Source of the DNA: Clostridia bacterium
GTDB lineage: Bacteria; Bacillota; Clostridia; Oscillospirales; Acutalibacteraceae
DNA: 60,414 bases
Direction: 5' to 3'
Assembly: GCA_017434985.1 (NCBI GenBank)
Contig: JAFSFY010000061.1
Coordinates: forward strand, 1-60,414
A program made the position numbers and the translations under genes. Positions 1 to 8,295 of the stretch are shown here, one piece after another. The notes beneath the pieces were generated by a model. That model worked only from the letters and a program-made list of their open reading frames with translations. It was not told the DNA's origin and searched no databases. Each line of letters starts with the position of its first letter. Position 1 is the first letter of the stretch.

Positions 1-128
1 GCAAAAGTGATATAAAAGCCTACGGCTTTTGTGATATTATATTCGCCATAAAACTCGGCGTAGCCGAATATCACACGGCATAGCCGTATATCACTGCGGA
101 GCAATATCACTCGCCGATAGGCGAATAT
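1..128. repeat. Foldback array of short hairpins
   Basis: A chain of small palindromes separated by the 7-mer ATATCAC or its complement GTGATAT. Hairpin arms visible on the plus strand include AAAAGCC/GGCTTTT (15-30), CGGCGTAGCCG (56-66), ACGGCATAGCCGT (75-87) and TCGCCGATAGGCGA (111-124). Outer arms ATTCGCC (41-47) and GGCGAAT (120-126) also pair, so the whole element can fold back on itself. No coding potential is seen. It lies downstream of dut, read on the minus strand. It resembles small interspersed palindromic or MITE-like elements; that class assignment is an inference. Confidence 0.7.
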
Positions 129-165
129 AACTGAGGCGCACTTCCTTACGGAGTGCGCCTCTAAG
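129..165 (-). repeat. Dispersed hairpin repeat, copy A (3' of dut)
   Basis: A perfect 10-bp stem (133-142 with 152-161) around the 9-nt loop TCCTTACGG. Read on the minus strand, it lies directly downstream of dut. A second copy with 3 differences in 35 nt lies at 23108-23142, and a diverged third copy at 24131-24165. Two of the three differences between copies A and B are a compensatory G-C to A-T pair in the stem. On the plus strand, GCCTC (157-161) could instead pair with GAGGC (167-171), which is followed by TTTTT, giving an alternative terminator-like fold. Confidence 0.75.
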
Positions 166-181
166 CGGAGGCTTTTTCTCG

Positions 182-661
182 TTATTTCGACGTACTTCCC
201 AAACCGCCGTTGCGGATGGCGGTCACCTCATCGTCTTCCGTGATACCGAAAGGAACGAATAAGCCTTGTGCAAAGGCGCTGCCGGCGGGCAGGTCCAACA
301 CCTTCCCCTCGTTGGAATCGTTGGTGATCTTAATAAAAATATGCCCTTCATTGTCGGAATCGTAATAATCGCTGTCAATGATACCGACGGTGTTGTTGAG
401 TTGCAGTCGATAGGAAAAACCCAATCCGCTGCGCGGATAGATCTGCAACACCCAACCGTTTTCCATACGGCAACGCACCCCCGTGGGCACCTTGATCGTC
501 TCACCCGGTGCCAAGTGCAGGGGGATGGGGGTGAAGAAGTCGTAGCCGGCAGAGCCAACGGTGGCGCGGCGAGGCAACGGAGGGAGAGAGGGGGCGGCAC
601 CCTCGAAAGCTTGCGAAAATTGTTGGTCGGAAACGTATTCAAAACGGGCAATGCGGTTCAT
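182..661 (-). CDS. dut: dUTP diphosphatase
   Basis: Hydrolyses dUTP to dUMP and pyrophosphate, keeping uracil out of DNA and supplying dUMP for thymidylate synthesis. All five trimeric-dUTPase motifs are present in 159 residues: ATVGSAGYDF (33-42), PRSGLG (76-81), GIIDSDYY (93-100), AQGLFVPF (131-138) and the C-terminal RNGGLGSTS (150-158), which closes over the active site. The length is slightly above the usual 140-150 because of an N-terminal extension of about 25 residues. The start is supported by AGGAGG on the minus strand just upstream (668-673). It is transcribed away from the sfp-type gene, and the two share a very short control region. A dispersed hairpin repeat follows the stop codon and may act as its terminator. 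Confidence 0.95.
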   Translation of the reverse strand: MNRIARFEYVSDQQFSQAFEGAAPSLPPLPRRATVGSAGYDFFTPIPLHLAPGETIKVPTGVRCRMENGWVLQIYPRSGLGFSYRLQLNNTVGIIDSDYYDSDNEGHIFIKITNDSNEGKVLDLPAGSAFAQGLFVPFGITEDDEVTAIRNGGLGSTSK

Positions 662-698
662 ATGAAAACCTCCTATGGAAAATAGTAAAACAATGTGG

Positions 699-704
699 TA
701 TACT
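699..704 (+). promoter_or_regulatory. -10 box for the phosphopantetheinyl transferase gene
   Basis: TATACT lies 21 nt before the GTG start at 726. The -35 region at about 676-681 is poor. The position argues against translation starting at the upstream ATG at 675. Confidence 0.4.
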
Positions 705-725
705 GTAAGGCAAGGGGGGAGTCAC

Positions 726-1319
726 GTGTCGATTTTGATTGCTGTGCCGCTTTCATATGCGGTAAATGAAGAGGAGTTGTCTGTTCGTCGTCGCGAAAAA
801 GCCGCGCGGTTTTCAAAAGAGGAAGACCGTAAACGGTGCCTATGTGCCGGTGTTGCTTTGGATTTGGCACTGCAAACGGTGGGACTGCGCGAAAAAACGG
901 CAACGATCGCCGTAAATGAGCACGGCAAGCCTTATTTGAGCGAGCACCCCGAATGGCACTTCAGCCTTTCTCACAGCGGGAACTGGGCGGTGTGCGCCCT
1001 GTCCGATGCGCCCATCGGTGTGGATGTGGAACAATATCGCGATAAAGAGTTCCTTTCGCTTGCCGACCGCTTTTTCACCCGCGAGGAATATGAGCGGTTG
1101 CGGCAATGCGAAAAAAGCGAACGGGAGACGCTCTTCTTTCGGTTGTGGGCCGAAAAAGAAAGCTTATTAAAAGCGGCTGGAACAGGTTTGTCAGGTCTGC
1201 CGCAATGCGAAGCATTGATCGGCGACTACGCGTTTCGTTCGTACCCGCTTGACGGCTACGCCCTCGCCGTGTGTACGACGGGAGAATTTCCTCAGCGAAT
1301 TACCTTTTGTTTGCGGTAA
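726..1319 (+). CDS. Sfp-type 4'-phosphopantetheinyl transferase
   Basis: Transfers the phosphopantetheine arm of CoA to a serine of a carrier protein. Sfp-family hallmarks are visible: GKPYL followed by FSLSHSG, then IGVDVEQ with the Mg-binding Asp and Glu, FFTREEYERL, and WAEKESLLKAAGTGL, where the Glu and Lys are catalytic. Starting at GTG 726 gives 197 residues. This start is chosen because an AAGGGGGGA-type ribosome binding site lies at 712-720 and a likely -10 box lies between the upstream ATG (675) and this GTG. No polyketide or peptide synthetase is nearby, so the substrate may be the fatty-acid acyl carrier protein; that is inference. Its last 28 nt overlap convergently with queH. Confidence 0.88.
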   Translation: MSILIAVPLSYAVNEEELSVRRREKAARFSKEEDRKRCLCAGVALDLALQTVGLREKTATIAVNEHGKPYLSEHPEWHFSLSHSGNWAVCALSDAPIGVDVEQYRDKEFLSLADRFFTREEYERLRQCEKSERETLFFRLWAEKESLLKAAGTGLSGLPQCEALIGDYAFRSYPLDGYALAVCTTGEFPQRITFCLR

Positions 1320-1837
1320 CGCTCTTCTTCACTGAAAATGCACCCACAATATTTTTGCATATACATGGCCGATTCGCGGGCGATGGTTTGTCCCTCTTGA
1401 AACAGCGGGCGAAAATCGCGATACAAAAACGATACGCCGTGTGTGGTTGCCGCCTCTTCGGCCGCCTGTACGATGGCTTCGTGCTGTTGATAGGGGCTGA
1501 TGAGTAACGTCGTGGTAAACGACTCGAATCCGTGTTCGGCGGCAAATTTCGCCGTTTCGTCCATACGCAGCTGATAACACGTGCGGCAGCGATGGTCAAA
1601 ATCGGGGTATACCGCCCGAATGAACGGGCGCAACGCATACGCGTTGTTCACTTCCAGGCGCATATTGATCGTGTCGGCGTAGGCGATCAACGTTTCTTTT
1701 CGCGCACGATATTCGGTGTAGGGATGAATGTTGGGATTGTACCAATACCCCGTCGGTTCGATTCCTTCCTCTCGCAAAGAACGGATGCACGCGACCGAAC
1801 AAGGGGCACAACAAATGTGCAGTAAGGTTTTGTTCAT
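1292..1837 (-). CDS. queH: Epoxyqueuosine reductase QueH
   Basis: QueH (formerly DUF208) reduces epoxyqueuosine to queuosine in the wobble base of tRNAs for Asn, Asp, His and Tyr, in organisms that lack QueG. The family cysteines are present: LHICCAPCS near the N-terminus, CRTC in the middle and YCGC near the C-terminus, which bind an iron-sulfur cluster and a second metal. The ATG at 1837 is preferred over a GTG three codons upstream because GGTG lies 6 nt before it. It gives 181 residues. The gene overlaps the end of the sfp-type gene tail to tail and has its own promoter, divergent from that of pyrH. Confidence 0.92.
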   Translation of the reverse strand: MNKTLLHICCAPCSVACIRSLREEGIEPTGYWYNPNIHPYTEYRARKETLIAYADTINMRLEVNNAYALRPFIRAVYPDFDHRCRTCYQLRMDETAKFAAEHGFESFTTTLLISPYQQHEAIVQAAEEAATTHGVSFLYRDFRPLFQEGQTIARESAMYMQKYCGCIFSEEERYRKQKVIR

Positions 1838-1854
1838 ATGTATCACCTTTTGCT

Positions 1855-1883
1855 ATGATACCACAGAATTTAAAAAATGTAAA
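1855..1883 (-). promoter_or_regulatory. queH promoter
   Basis: On the minus strand TTTACA (1878-1883) and TATCAT (1855-1860) are separated by 17 nt, about 20 nt before the queH start. Confidence 0.65.
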
Positions 1884-1918
1884 CATACAGGGAATTTGAT
1901 AAAATTTCCTGTTTTTTC

Positions 1919-1947
1919 TTTACAGAAACCAAACTTTATAGTAAAAT
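1919..1947 (+). promoter_or_regulatory. pyrH operon promoter
   Basis: TTTACA (1919-1924) and TAAAAT (1942-1947) are separated by 17 nt, about 40 nt before pyrH. This is the likely start of the long pyrH-frr-uppS-cdsA-dxr-rseP-ispG-polC transcript. Confidence 0.7.
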
Positions 1948-1986
1948 AGAAGAAACACAATTTTATAGAGAAACGAGAGTGGACGT

Positions 1987-2694
1987 ATGCAACCGAAATA
2001 TAAACGGATTTTGCTCAAACTCAGCGGCGAAGCGATGGCCGGCCCCAAAGGTTCCGGCTTGGATTTTGATGTTGTGACCAGTGTTTGCGAAGCGATCAAA
2101 GAGTGCGTCGATGCCGGTGCACAAATCGGTATTGTGGTAGGCGGCGGCAACTTCTGGCGCGGCCGTTCCAGCGGCAAGATGGATCGTACCCGTGCCGACC
2201 ATATGGGGATGCTTGCCACCACCATCAACTCGCTTGCGTTGGCCGACGGTTTGGAGCAACTCGGTTGCGAAGTGCGTGTGCAGACCGCTATTGCGATGAA
2301 CGAAATTGCGGAACCCTACATTCGCAGCCGCGCCGTGCGCCATTTGGAAAAAGGCCGCGTGGTCATTTTCGGTTGCGGAACCGGCAACCCCTTCTTCTCT
2401 ACTGACACCGCCTCGGCGTTGCGTGCACTGGAAATTGAAGCCGACATTATTTTCAAAGCCAGCATGGTGGACGGTGTGTACGACAGCGACCCCAAAAAGA
2501 ATCCCGATGCGAAGAAGTACGATACCCTCTCGTTTATGGAAGTGCTCAACAAAGACCTTAAGGTGATGGATTCCACCGCGGCCAGCTTGTGCCACGACAA
2601 TCATATGCCCATTTTGGTCTTCAATCTCGAACAACCCGAAAACATCGTGCGTGCCGTTGCGGGCGAAAGCATCGGTACCATCGTGAAAGATTAA
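1987..2694 (+). CDS. pyrH: Uridylate kinase
   Basis: Bacterial UMP kinase phosphorylates UMP to UDP, the entry to all pyrimidine nucleotide and UDP-sugar synthesis. It is an amino-acid-kinase fold protein. The N-terminus [11 protein letters not shown], the glycine-rich [25 protein letters not shown] and the [11 protein letters not shown] loop are typical, and 235 residues is the normal length. It is the first gene of the block and has its own promoter. In many Firmicutes rpsB and tsf lie directly upstream; here queH lies there instead. Confidence 0.97.
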   Translation: MQPKYKRILLKLSGEAMAGPKGSGLDFDVVTSVCEAIKECVDAGAQIGIVVGGGNFWRGRSSGKMDRTRADHMGMLATTINSLALADGLEQLGCEVRVQTAIAMNEIAEPYIRSRAVRHLEKGRVVIFGCGTGNPFFSTDTASALRALEIEADIIFKASMVDGVYDSDPKKNPDAKKYDTLSFMEVLNKDLKVMDSTAASLCHDNHMPILVFNLEQPENIVRAVAGESIGTIVKD

Positions 2695-2709
2695 TGAGGA
2701 GGCAATGTT

Positions 2710-3264
2710 ATGCAAGCGATTTTTGATACCGCCAACGAGAAAATGAACAAAACCATCAACGCTCTTATGAACGAGTATGCGACCATTCGTGCCGGTCGTG
2801 CCAACCCGACGGTGTTGGACCGCGTGATGGTGGACTACTACGGTGCTCCCACGCCCATCAACCAAATGGCGGCCGTGTCGGTTCCCGAACCGCGCACCAT
2901 TTTGATCGCGCCGTGGGACAAAAATACCCTGCGCGATATTGAAAAAGCGATCCTCACGTCGGATTTGGGCCTCAATCCCCAAAACGACGGCAACAGCATT
3001 CGCCTCAACTTCCCGCCGCTCACCGAAGAGCGTCGTCGCGAACTTGTGAAAGGCGTTTCCAAATACGGCGAGGAGGCCAAAGTGGCCATTCGTTCCATCC
3101 GCCGTGACGCGATCGATAAGATCAAAGATTTGAAGAAAAAATCCGAGATCACCGAAGACGATCAAAAAAATGCCGAAAAGAAAATGCAGGATCTGACCGA
3201 TAAATTCTGCAAAGAGATCGACGAGATCGCGGCCAAAAAAGAAAAAGAGATCATGGAGATCTAA
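2710..3264 (+). CDS. frr: Ribosome recycling factor
   Basis: RRF splits the post-termination ribosome together with EF-G. The protein has 184 residues, the usual size. It shows the conserved block RAGRANPTVLDRVMVDYYGAP near residues 28-48 and the charged helical C-terminal half. AGGAGG lies 7 nt before the ATG. The gene is 15 nt behind pyrH, the standard bacterial arrangement. A strong hairpin lies just after it, before uppS. Confidence 0.97.
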   Translation: MQAIFDTANEKMNKTINALMNEYATIRAGRANPTVLDRVMVDYYGAPTPINQMAAVSVPEPRTILIAPWDKNTLRDIEKAILTSDLGLNPQNDGNSIRLNFPPLTEERRRELVKGVSKYGEEAKVAIRSIRRDAIDKIKDLKKKSEITEDDQKNAEKKMQDLTDKFCKEIDEIAAKKEKEIMEI

Positions 3265-3274
3265 AATGTGTTCT

Positions 3275-3306
3275 GTGACCGGCGGAGAATATTCTCGGCC
3301 GGTCAC
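3275..3306 (+). other. Intercistronic hairpin between frr and uppS
   Basis: A 9-bp stem GTGACCGGC/GCCGGTCAC closes a loop that itself contains the palindrome GAGAATATTCTC. No T-tract follows, so this is more likely an mRNA processing or stability element than a terminator. Confidence 0.6.
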
Positions 3307-3328
3307 GTTCAAACTGGAAGGTGAATCT

Positions 3329-4066
3329 ATGGCTTTGTTCCGCAAAAACGATACGTGGGACGATACGTTGCCTGTGCCTGCCCACTTGGGTATTATTATG
3401 GACGGCAACGGTCGTTGGGCCAAAAAACGCGGGTTGCCCCGCACGGCGGGTCACGTGGCGGGTGCCAAAGTGTTTCGCACCATTGCCAAGCATTGCGAAA
3501 AACGCGGCATCAGCACGGTGACTTTTTACACGTTTTCGACCGAAAATTGGAAGCGTCCCCAAGCGGAAGTGGACGCCATTATGAATCTGCTTCGCGATTA
3601 TTTGAAAGAATCGCTGGAAGATTTTAAACACGAAAACATTCGCACCCGCTTTATCGGTGACCGCACGGCACTGTCGGAAGACATTCAGGCCTTGATGGCG
3701 GAAGCAGAGGAGTCTACCGCCCACAAAACGGGTATGGTTCTCAATTTGGCGATCAACTACGGTGGTCGTGCCGAATTGACGGCGGCGATGCAAGACTTGG
3801 CAAACGAAGTGAAAAATGGTACGCTCGCCCCCGAAGACATCACCGAAGACGTGATCGACGATCATTTGTACACGGCGGGTCAACCGCCTGTGGATATGAT
3901 TTTGCGTCCCAGCGGTGAATATCGGTTGTCCAACTTCCTCATTTGGCAATGTGCCTATGCGGAATACGTTTTTGACGACATTCTGTGGCCGGATTTCAAA
4001 ATCACCGATTTGGACCGTGCTTTGACGGAATACGGGCGGCGTCATCGCCGCTTCGGAGGATTGTAA
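3329..4066 (+). CDS. uppS: Isoprenyl transferase (undecaprenyl diphosphate synthase)
   Basis: Condenses isopentenyl diphosphate onto farnesyl diphosphate to make the C55 lipid carrier for peptidoglycan. The cis-prenyltransferase signature GIIMDGNGRWAKKRG holds the catalytic Asp. The C-terminal RPSGEYRLSNFLIWQ matches the conserved RxSGExRLSNFLLWQ. An in-frame ATG lies immediately after frr at 3266, but translation from it would run through the strong hairpin at 3275-3306. The ATG at 3329 has GGAAGGTGA upstream and gives the usual 245 residues, so it is chosen. The neighbouring dxr and ispG make its isoprenoid substrate. Confidence 0.95.
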   Translation: MALFRKNDTWDDTLPVPAHLGIIMDGNGRWAKKRGLPRTAGHVAGAKVFRTIAKHCEKRGISTVTFYTFSTENWKRPQAEVDAIMNLLRDYLKESLEDFKHENIRTRFIGDRTALSEDIQALMAEAEESTAHKTGMVLNLAINYGGRAELTAAMQDLANEVKNGTLAPEDITEDVIDDHLYTAGQPPVDMILRPSGEYRLSNFLIWQCAYAEYVFDDILWPDFKITDLDRALTEYGRRHRRFGGL

Positions 4067-4082
4067 AAGGGAGGCGTTTTGG

Positions 4083-4901
4083 ATGAAAACGCGTATGTTA
4101 ACGGCGGCGATCGGCATTCCCGCTTTGTTGCTGGTGATGTGTTTGCCGTGGACACTTGTGTTCACTTGCGCGATGGCATTTGTTTCGGGTGTCGCGGTAT
4201 ATGAGGTGCTCAAAACGGCCGACGTGCTTCGCCATACTTCACTGACCGTTTCGGCGATGATCTTTTCGGTGGCGGCTCCGTTTTTTAACCGCATACCGCC
4301 TGCGTTGGTCATCTTTTTGTGTCTTGCGTATGTAGTTGCGTTGCTGTTTATCTTTTTGCGTGCGCATAAAACCATTTCACTCGAAACGTTGGGACTCACC
4401 TTTTTTATGTCGACCTACATTTCGGTGTCGCTTTCCTGTGCCGCCTATCTGCGTTCGATGGAAACGCACGGGCTGTTCTATTTGTTCTTGGCGTTTGGCA
4501 TCGCGTGGTTTGCCGACGCGGGCGCGTATTTTGTCGGCGTCTTTTTCGGCAAACACAAATTGTGCCCGGACATTTCCCCCAAAAAGACGGTGGAGGGTTT
4601 CTTCGGTGGCCTCGCTTCGTCACTCCTTTTGTGTTTGTTGATGACGTGGATCTACGATGCCGGATTTTTGAAACATGTCCACGACGTCTCTTACGGAATG
4701 GTGTTCCTGCTTGCGTTGGTGGGCTCTTTCTTGTCGGTGATAGGCGACCTGTTTGCCTCACTGATCAAACGGCAATACGAGGTGAAGGATTTCGGGAATT
4801 TTTTCCCCGGTCACGGCGGTATGATGGACCGCTTTGACAGTTTGTTGCCGGTGTTTTTGCTGGTGTATTTCACGGTGTGTCACCTGCCCGTGATTTCGTG
4901 A
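4083..4901 (+). CDS. cdsA: Phosphatidate cytidylyltransferase
   Basis: Makes CDP-diacylglycerol from phosphatidic acid and CTP, the branch point for membrane phospholipids. It is a polytopic membrane protein of 272 residues whose N-terminal half is almost all hydrophobic segments. It contains SPKKTVEGFFGG and ends with the family signature GDLFASLIKRQYEVKDFG followed by PGHGGMMDRFDS. GGGAGG precedes the ATG. It lies between uppS and dxr, the standard order. Confidence 0.96.
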   Translation: MKTRMLTAAIGIPALLLVMCLPWTLVFTCAMAFVSGVAVYEVLKTADVLRHTSLTVSAMIFSVAAPFFNRIPPALVIFLCLAYVVALLFIFLRAHKTISLETLGLTFFMSTYISVSLSCAAYLRSMETHGLFYLFLAFGIAWFADAGAYFVGVFFGKHKLCPDISPKKTVEGFFGGLASSLLLCLLMTWIYDAGFLKHVHDVSYGMVFLLALVGSFLSVIGDLFASLIKRQYEVKDFGNFFPGHGGMMDRFDSLLPVFLLVYFTVCHLPVIS

Positions 4902-4917
4902 GAAAAGGAGAATCTTC

Positions 4918-6096
4918 GTGAAACGCTTGGTTATTCTCGGCTCTACCGGTTCAATCGGTACACAAGCGCTGGACGTGGCGCAAAAACTGAACTATCCCGT
5001 GCTGGCGCTGGCGGCTTACAGTAACGTGGCGTTGCTCGAAGAACAGGTTCGTGCGTTTCGCCCGCGCTTTGCCGCGCTTTTTGACAAAGCGGCCGCCGAC
5101 GATCTGCGTGTGCGCGTGCGTGATCTCGACGTTACCGTCCTTTCGGGAATGGAGGGTCTGTGCGAATTGGCGGCAGTTCCCGAAGCGGATATGGTGCTCA
5201 ATTCGGTGGTGGGTATGGTCGGCTTGTTGCCGACCTTGACGGCACTTCGTGCAGGGCACGACGTGGCTCTTGCCAACAAGGAAACGTTGGTGGCGGGCGG
5301 CGAGATCGTGATGAAAACCGCGCGTCAGAACGGTGCCAAACTGTTGCCTGTGGACAGCGAACATTCTGCTATTTTTCAATGTTTGCAGGGGACGGCACAG
5401 GGAATGTGGGCACCGCCTGCACCCTCGAAAGCCTTGCGTCTTAAAAAATTGATCCTCACCGCTTCGGGAGGTCCGTTCTTTGGCAAAAGTGCCAAGGAGC
5501 TTGAAACAGTCACCCCTGCCGATGCGCTTCGCCATCCCAATTGGAGCATGGGTCAAAAAATCACCATTGACTCGGCTACGATGATGAACAAAGGATTGGA
5601 ACTGATTGAAGCGCGGTGGTTATTTGATATTCCCGAGGAGAATATAGATATTGTGGTGCATCGTGAAAGCATCGTGCATTCGCTGATCGAATACGACGAT
5701 TATTCCGTGCTGGCACAAATGGGGCTCCCCGATATGCGCATTCCGATCCAATACGCCCTTACGTGGCCTGACCGTGTGGAGTCGCCCGTTAAGCGATTGG
5801 ATCTGGCGGCAGTGGGGTCACTCTCCTTCTTTGCGCCGGATGACGAAGCGTTTCCGTGTATGCAACTGTGCCGCCGCGCGCTGCAAAAAGGCGGTGCCTA
5901 TCCGGCGGCGGTCAATGCCGCCAACGAAGTTGCCAACGAATTGTTCCGCAAAGGGGAGATCACCTTCCCGAATATCGGGGAATACATCGGTGAGGTGCTC
6001 GAGCGTTCCTTGCCGAACGTGACGACCGAGCAAGACGTGTTGGCGGTGGACGAAGAATGCCGTCGTTTTACGCGAGCGTTAGCAACCAAAAAATGA
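4918..6096 (+). CDS. dxr: 1-deoxy-D-xylulose 5-phosphate reductoisomerase
   Basis: Second step of the MEP isoprenoid pathway: DXP plus NADPH gives MEP. The N-terminal NADPH site is VILGSTGSIGTQ. The metal and substrate region includes PVDSEHSAIFQCL, the ILTASGGPF loop, and GQKITIDSATMMNKGLELIEA. At 392 residues it has a typical length. The start is GTG at 4918, supported by AAAGGAG 8 nt upstream. It is one gene before rseP and two before ispG, which also belongs to the MEP pathway. Confidence 0.97.
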   Translation: MKRLVILGSTGSIGTQALDVAQKLNYPVLALAAYSNVALLEEQVRAFRPRFAALFDKAAADDLRVRVRDLDVTVLSGMEGLCELAAVPEADMVLNSVVGMVGLLPTLTALRAGHDVALANKETLVAGGEIVMKTARQNGAKLLPVDSEHSAIFQCLQGTAQGMWAPPAPSKALRLKKLILTASGGPFFGKSAKELETVTPADALRHPNWSMGQKITIDSATMMNKGLELIEARWLFDIPEENIDIVVHRESIVHSLIEYDDYSVLAQMGLPDMRIPIQYALTWPDRVESPVKRLDLAAVGSLSFFAPDDEAFPCMQLCRRALQKGGAYPAAVNAANEVANELFRKGEITFPNIGEYIGEVLERSLPNVTTEQDVLAVDEECRRFTRALATKK

Positions 6097-6100
6097 GGTG

Positions 6101-7237
6101 ATGGTCATTTCTACTGTTTTGTCTACGGCGCTTCGCTTGTTGGGAGCGTTGTTGGTGTTTGGTCTGATCGTGGTGATCCACGAATGGGGTCATTTCATCG
6201 TCGCCAAACTGATGGACGTACAAGTGAATGAATTTGCGATGGGTATGGGTCCCAAACTCTTCGGTTGGGGCAAAAAGGAAACGCGATATTCCGTTCGTCT
6301 GTTTCCCATTGGTGGCTACTGCGCGATGGAAGGGGAGGACGCCGCCGGTTCCGGCGAAGTGTCCACCGATACGGTAACGCCAACCGATAATCCTCGCGCG
6401 TTTGGCAACAAAAAAGTGTGGCGCCGCGTCCTTATCGTGGTTGCGGGCGCTACCATGAACCTCATCTTGGGTTTTGTGTTGCTTCTCGGCTATTTCGGCA
6501 TTTGTACCCGCCCGTCGGATAATGGCAACGTGTACTATGCCGGTACGGCCATTTCTTACCTGCCCGAAACCGCCGTGAGTTATCAAAGCGGTCTGCGTGT
6601 CGGGGATGAGTTGCTCACCATTGACGGCAAACGTGTCTTTTCGGTGATGGATATTCAATCCATCCTGCAAAGCAGTGCCGACGGTGAGTTTACCATGACG
6701 GTACGCCGCAACGGCGAAAACGTAGAATTGCCGTCGGTCAAATTTGAACGGCAGTCCCTTGAAAACGGTGGTCACCGCTTGATTTATGATTTTAAAGTCA
6801 ACGCCATCGACCAAACGGTTTGGTCCACCATCACGCAATCCTTTAAAATGGAATGCAGTGTGGCGGTGTCGGTGTGGCGTTCGCTCGGCAGTTTGATCAC
6901 GGGTGAATACGGTCTCAACGAATTGTCCGGTCCCATCGGCACAGTCGACGTGATTGGTGACGTGGTGGAAGACGCCGTCAAGCAGGAACATTGGCAAGAT
7001 GGTCTTGCCAGTGTGTTGATGCTGACGGTGGTGTTGACCGTTAACGTTGGCATTTTCAATTTGTTGCCGTTCCCCGCGCTCGACGGCGGACGGCTGTTGT
7101 TCCTCATTTGGGAAGGTATTACCCGCAAACCCGTCCCCCCGAAATATGAAGGAATTGTTCACGCAGTGGGAATGGGGCTGCTGTTCTTGCTGATCATTGT
7201 CGTGACGTTTAGTGATATTAAAAAATTGTTTGTTTGA
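6101..7237 (+). CDS. rseP: RIP metalloprotease RseP (site-2 protease)
   Basis: Membrane-embedded zinc protease that cuts transmembrane segments, for example of anti-sigma factors or signal-peptide remnants. The active-site HEWGH lies in the first hydrophobic segment, a PDZ domain occupies the middle (around GLRVGDELLTIDGKRV), and the third ligand is in NLLPFPALDGGRL near residue 325. All catalytic residues are intact, unlike the M50 protein at 26716. The exact start is unclear: GAGGTG runs directly into the ATG at 6101, so GTG 6098 or a start a few codons downstream is also possible. It is placed between dxr and ispG as in many Clostridia. Confidence 0.94.
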   Translation: MVISTVLSTALRLLGALLVFGLIVVIHEWGHFIVAKLMDVQVNEFAMGMGPKLFGWGKKETRYSVRLFPIGGYCAMEGEDAAGSGEVSTDTVTPTDNPRAFGNKKVWRRVLIVVAGATMNLILGFVLLLGYFGICTRPSDNGNVYYAGTAISYLPETAVSYQSGLRVGDELLTIDGKRVFSVMDIQSILQSSADGEFTMTVRRNGENVELPSVKFERQSLENGGHRLIYDFKVNAIDQTVWSTITQSFKMECSVAVSVWRSLGSLITGEYGLNELSGPIGTVDVIGDVVEDAVKQEHWQDGLASVLMLTVVLTVNVGIFNLLPFPALDGGRLLFLIWEGITRKPVPPKYEGIVHAVGMGLLFLLIIVVTFSDIKKLFV

Positions 7238-7245
7238 GGTGACGT

Positions 7246-8295
7246 ATGCAACGACGTGCTTGTAAAACCGTGTGGGTCGGTGGTGTGCCGATCGGCGGTA
7301 ATGCGCCCATTACGGTGCAATCGATGGGAAACGTCCCGTCTTCCGATATCGAAAAAACGGTGCAACAAGCCGTGCAGTTGCGTGAAGCCGGCTGTGATAT
7401 CTTGCGTATCGCCGTTCCTGATGCGGCGGCAGTACGCCTGATCGATGCCATCAAATCGACGGTGGACATTCCGCTGGTGGCGGATATTCATTTTGATTAC
7501 CGTTTGGCGCTCGATTGCGTGGCGGCGGGTGTCGATAAGATTCGCATCAACCCCGGCAACATCGGGGCAGAAGAACGTGTGCGTGCGGTTGCGACCGCCT
7601 GCCGCGAAAAAGGTATCCCGATCCGTATCGGTGTGAATTCGGGGTCATTGGAAAAAGAAATTTTGGCCAAATACGGTCATCCCACCGCCGAAGCGATGCG
7701 TGACAGCGCCTTGTATCACGCATCACTGCTTGAAAAGTACGATTTTGATGACATCGTGATCTCCATCAAATCGTCGGACGTGCAGACGATGGTGAAGGCA
7801 TATGAGTTGACCGCCGCCGCGTGTGAATACCCCTTGCATTTGGGCGTTACCGAAGCGGGAACCGAGCGGATGGGTATGCTCAAATCCGCGATGGGGATCG
7901 GGGCGCTCTTGCTGCAAGGCATCGGCGACACCATTCGTGTGTCGCTTACTGCCGACCCGTTACGTGAAGTGGCGGCAGGGCAGGACATTTTGAAAGGCCT
8001 CGGCCTGCGTAAGGACGGCATTTCGCTGGTTTCCTGTCCCACTTGCGGCCGCACGAAGATCGACCTCATCGGTATCGCCAACCGCGTGGAAGAGCGGGTA
8101 CGCTCGGTCAACAAAACCGCCACGGTGGCGGTGATGGGGTGTATCGTAAACGGCCCCGGTGAAGCGCGCGAAGCCGATATCGGCATTGCCGGCGGTGACG
8201 GCAAAGTGGCCATTTTCAAAAAAGGACAAGTGATACGCACTGTCGATGAGGCGGATGCGGTGGAAGAATTGATAAAGGAATTGGAATCGTTATGA
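7246..8295 (+). CDS. ispG: 4-hydroxy-3-methylbut-2-enyl diphosphate synthase
   Basis: Penultimate MEP-pathway enzyme; it converts MEcPP to HMBPP using a [4Fe-4S] cluster. The cluster cysteines are in VSCPTCGRTKIDL and VAVMGCIVNGPGEA near the C-terminus. The N-terminal TIM barrel carries PLVADIHFDYRLAL. The 349 residues match the short bacterial form without the plant insert. GAGGTG lies before the ATG. The stop codon overlaps the polC start in ATGA, so the two genes are probably translationally coupled. Confidence 0.97.
   Translation: MQRRACKTVWVGGVPIGGNAPITVQSMGNVPSSDIEKTVQQAVQLREAGCDILRIAVPDAAAVRLIDAIKSTVDIPLVADIHFDYRLALDCVAAGVDKIRINPGNIGAEERVRAVATACREKGIPIRIGVNSGSLEKEILAKYGHPTAEAMRDSALYHASLLEKYDFDDIVISIKSSDVQTMVKAYELTAAACEYPLHLGVTEAGTERMGMLKSAMGIGALLLQGIGDTIRVSLTADPLREVAAGQDILKGLGLRKDGISLVSCPTCGRTKIDLIGIANRVEERVRSVNKTATVAVMGCIVNGPGEAREADIGIAGGDGKVAIFKKGQVIRTVDEADAVEELIKELESL

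Noticed and set aside
1-165. A CRISPR array in the repetitive left edge
   Set aside because: The units are short palindromes with a 7-nt separator, not identical 24-40 nt repeats with unique spacers; no cas gene is near.
1963-4399. Long minus-strand frames across pyrH, frr and uppS
   Set aside because: They are antisense to three confidently identified genes and show no family features.
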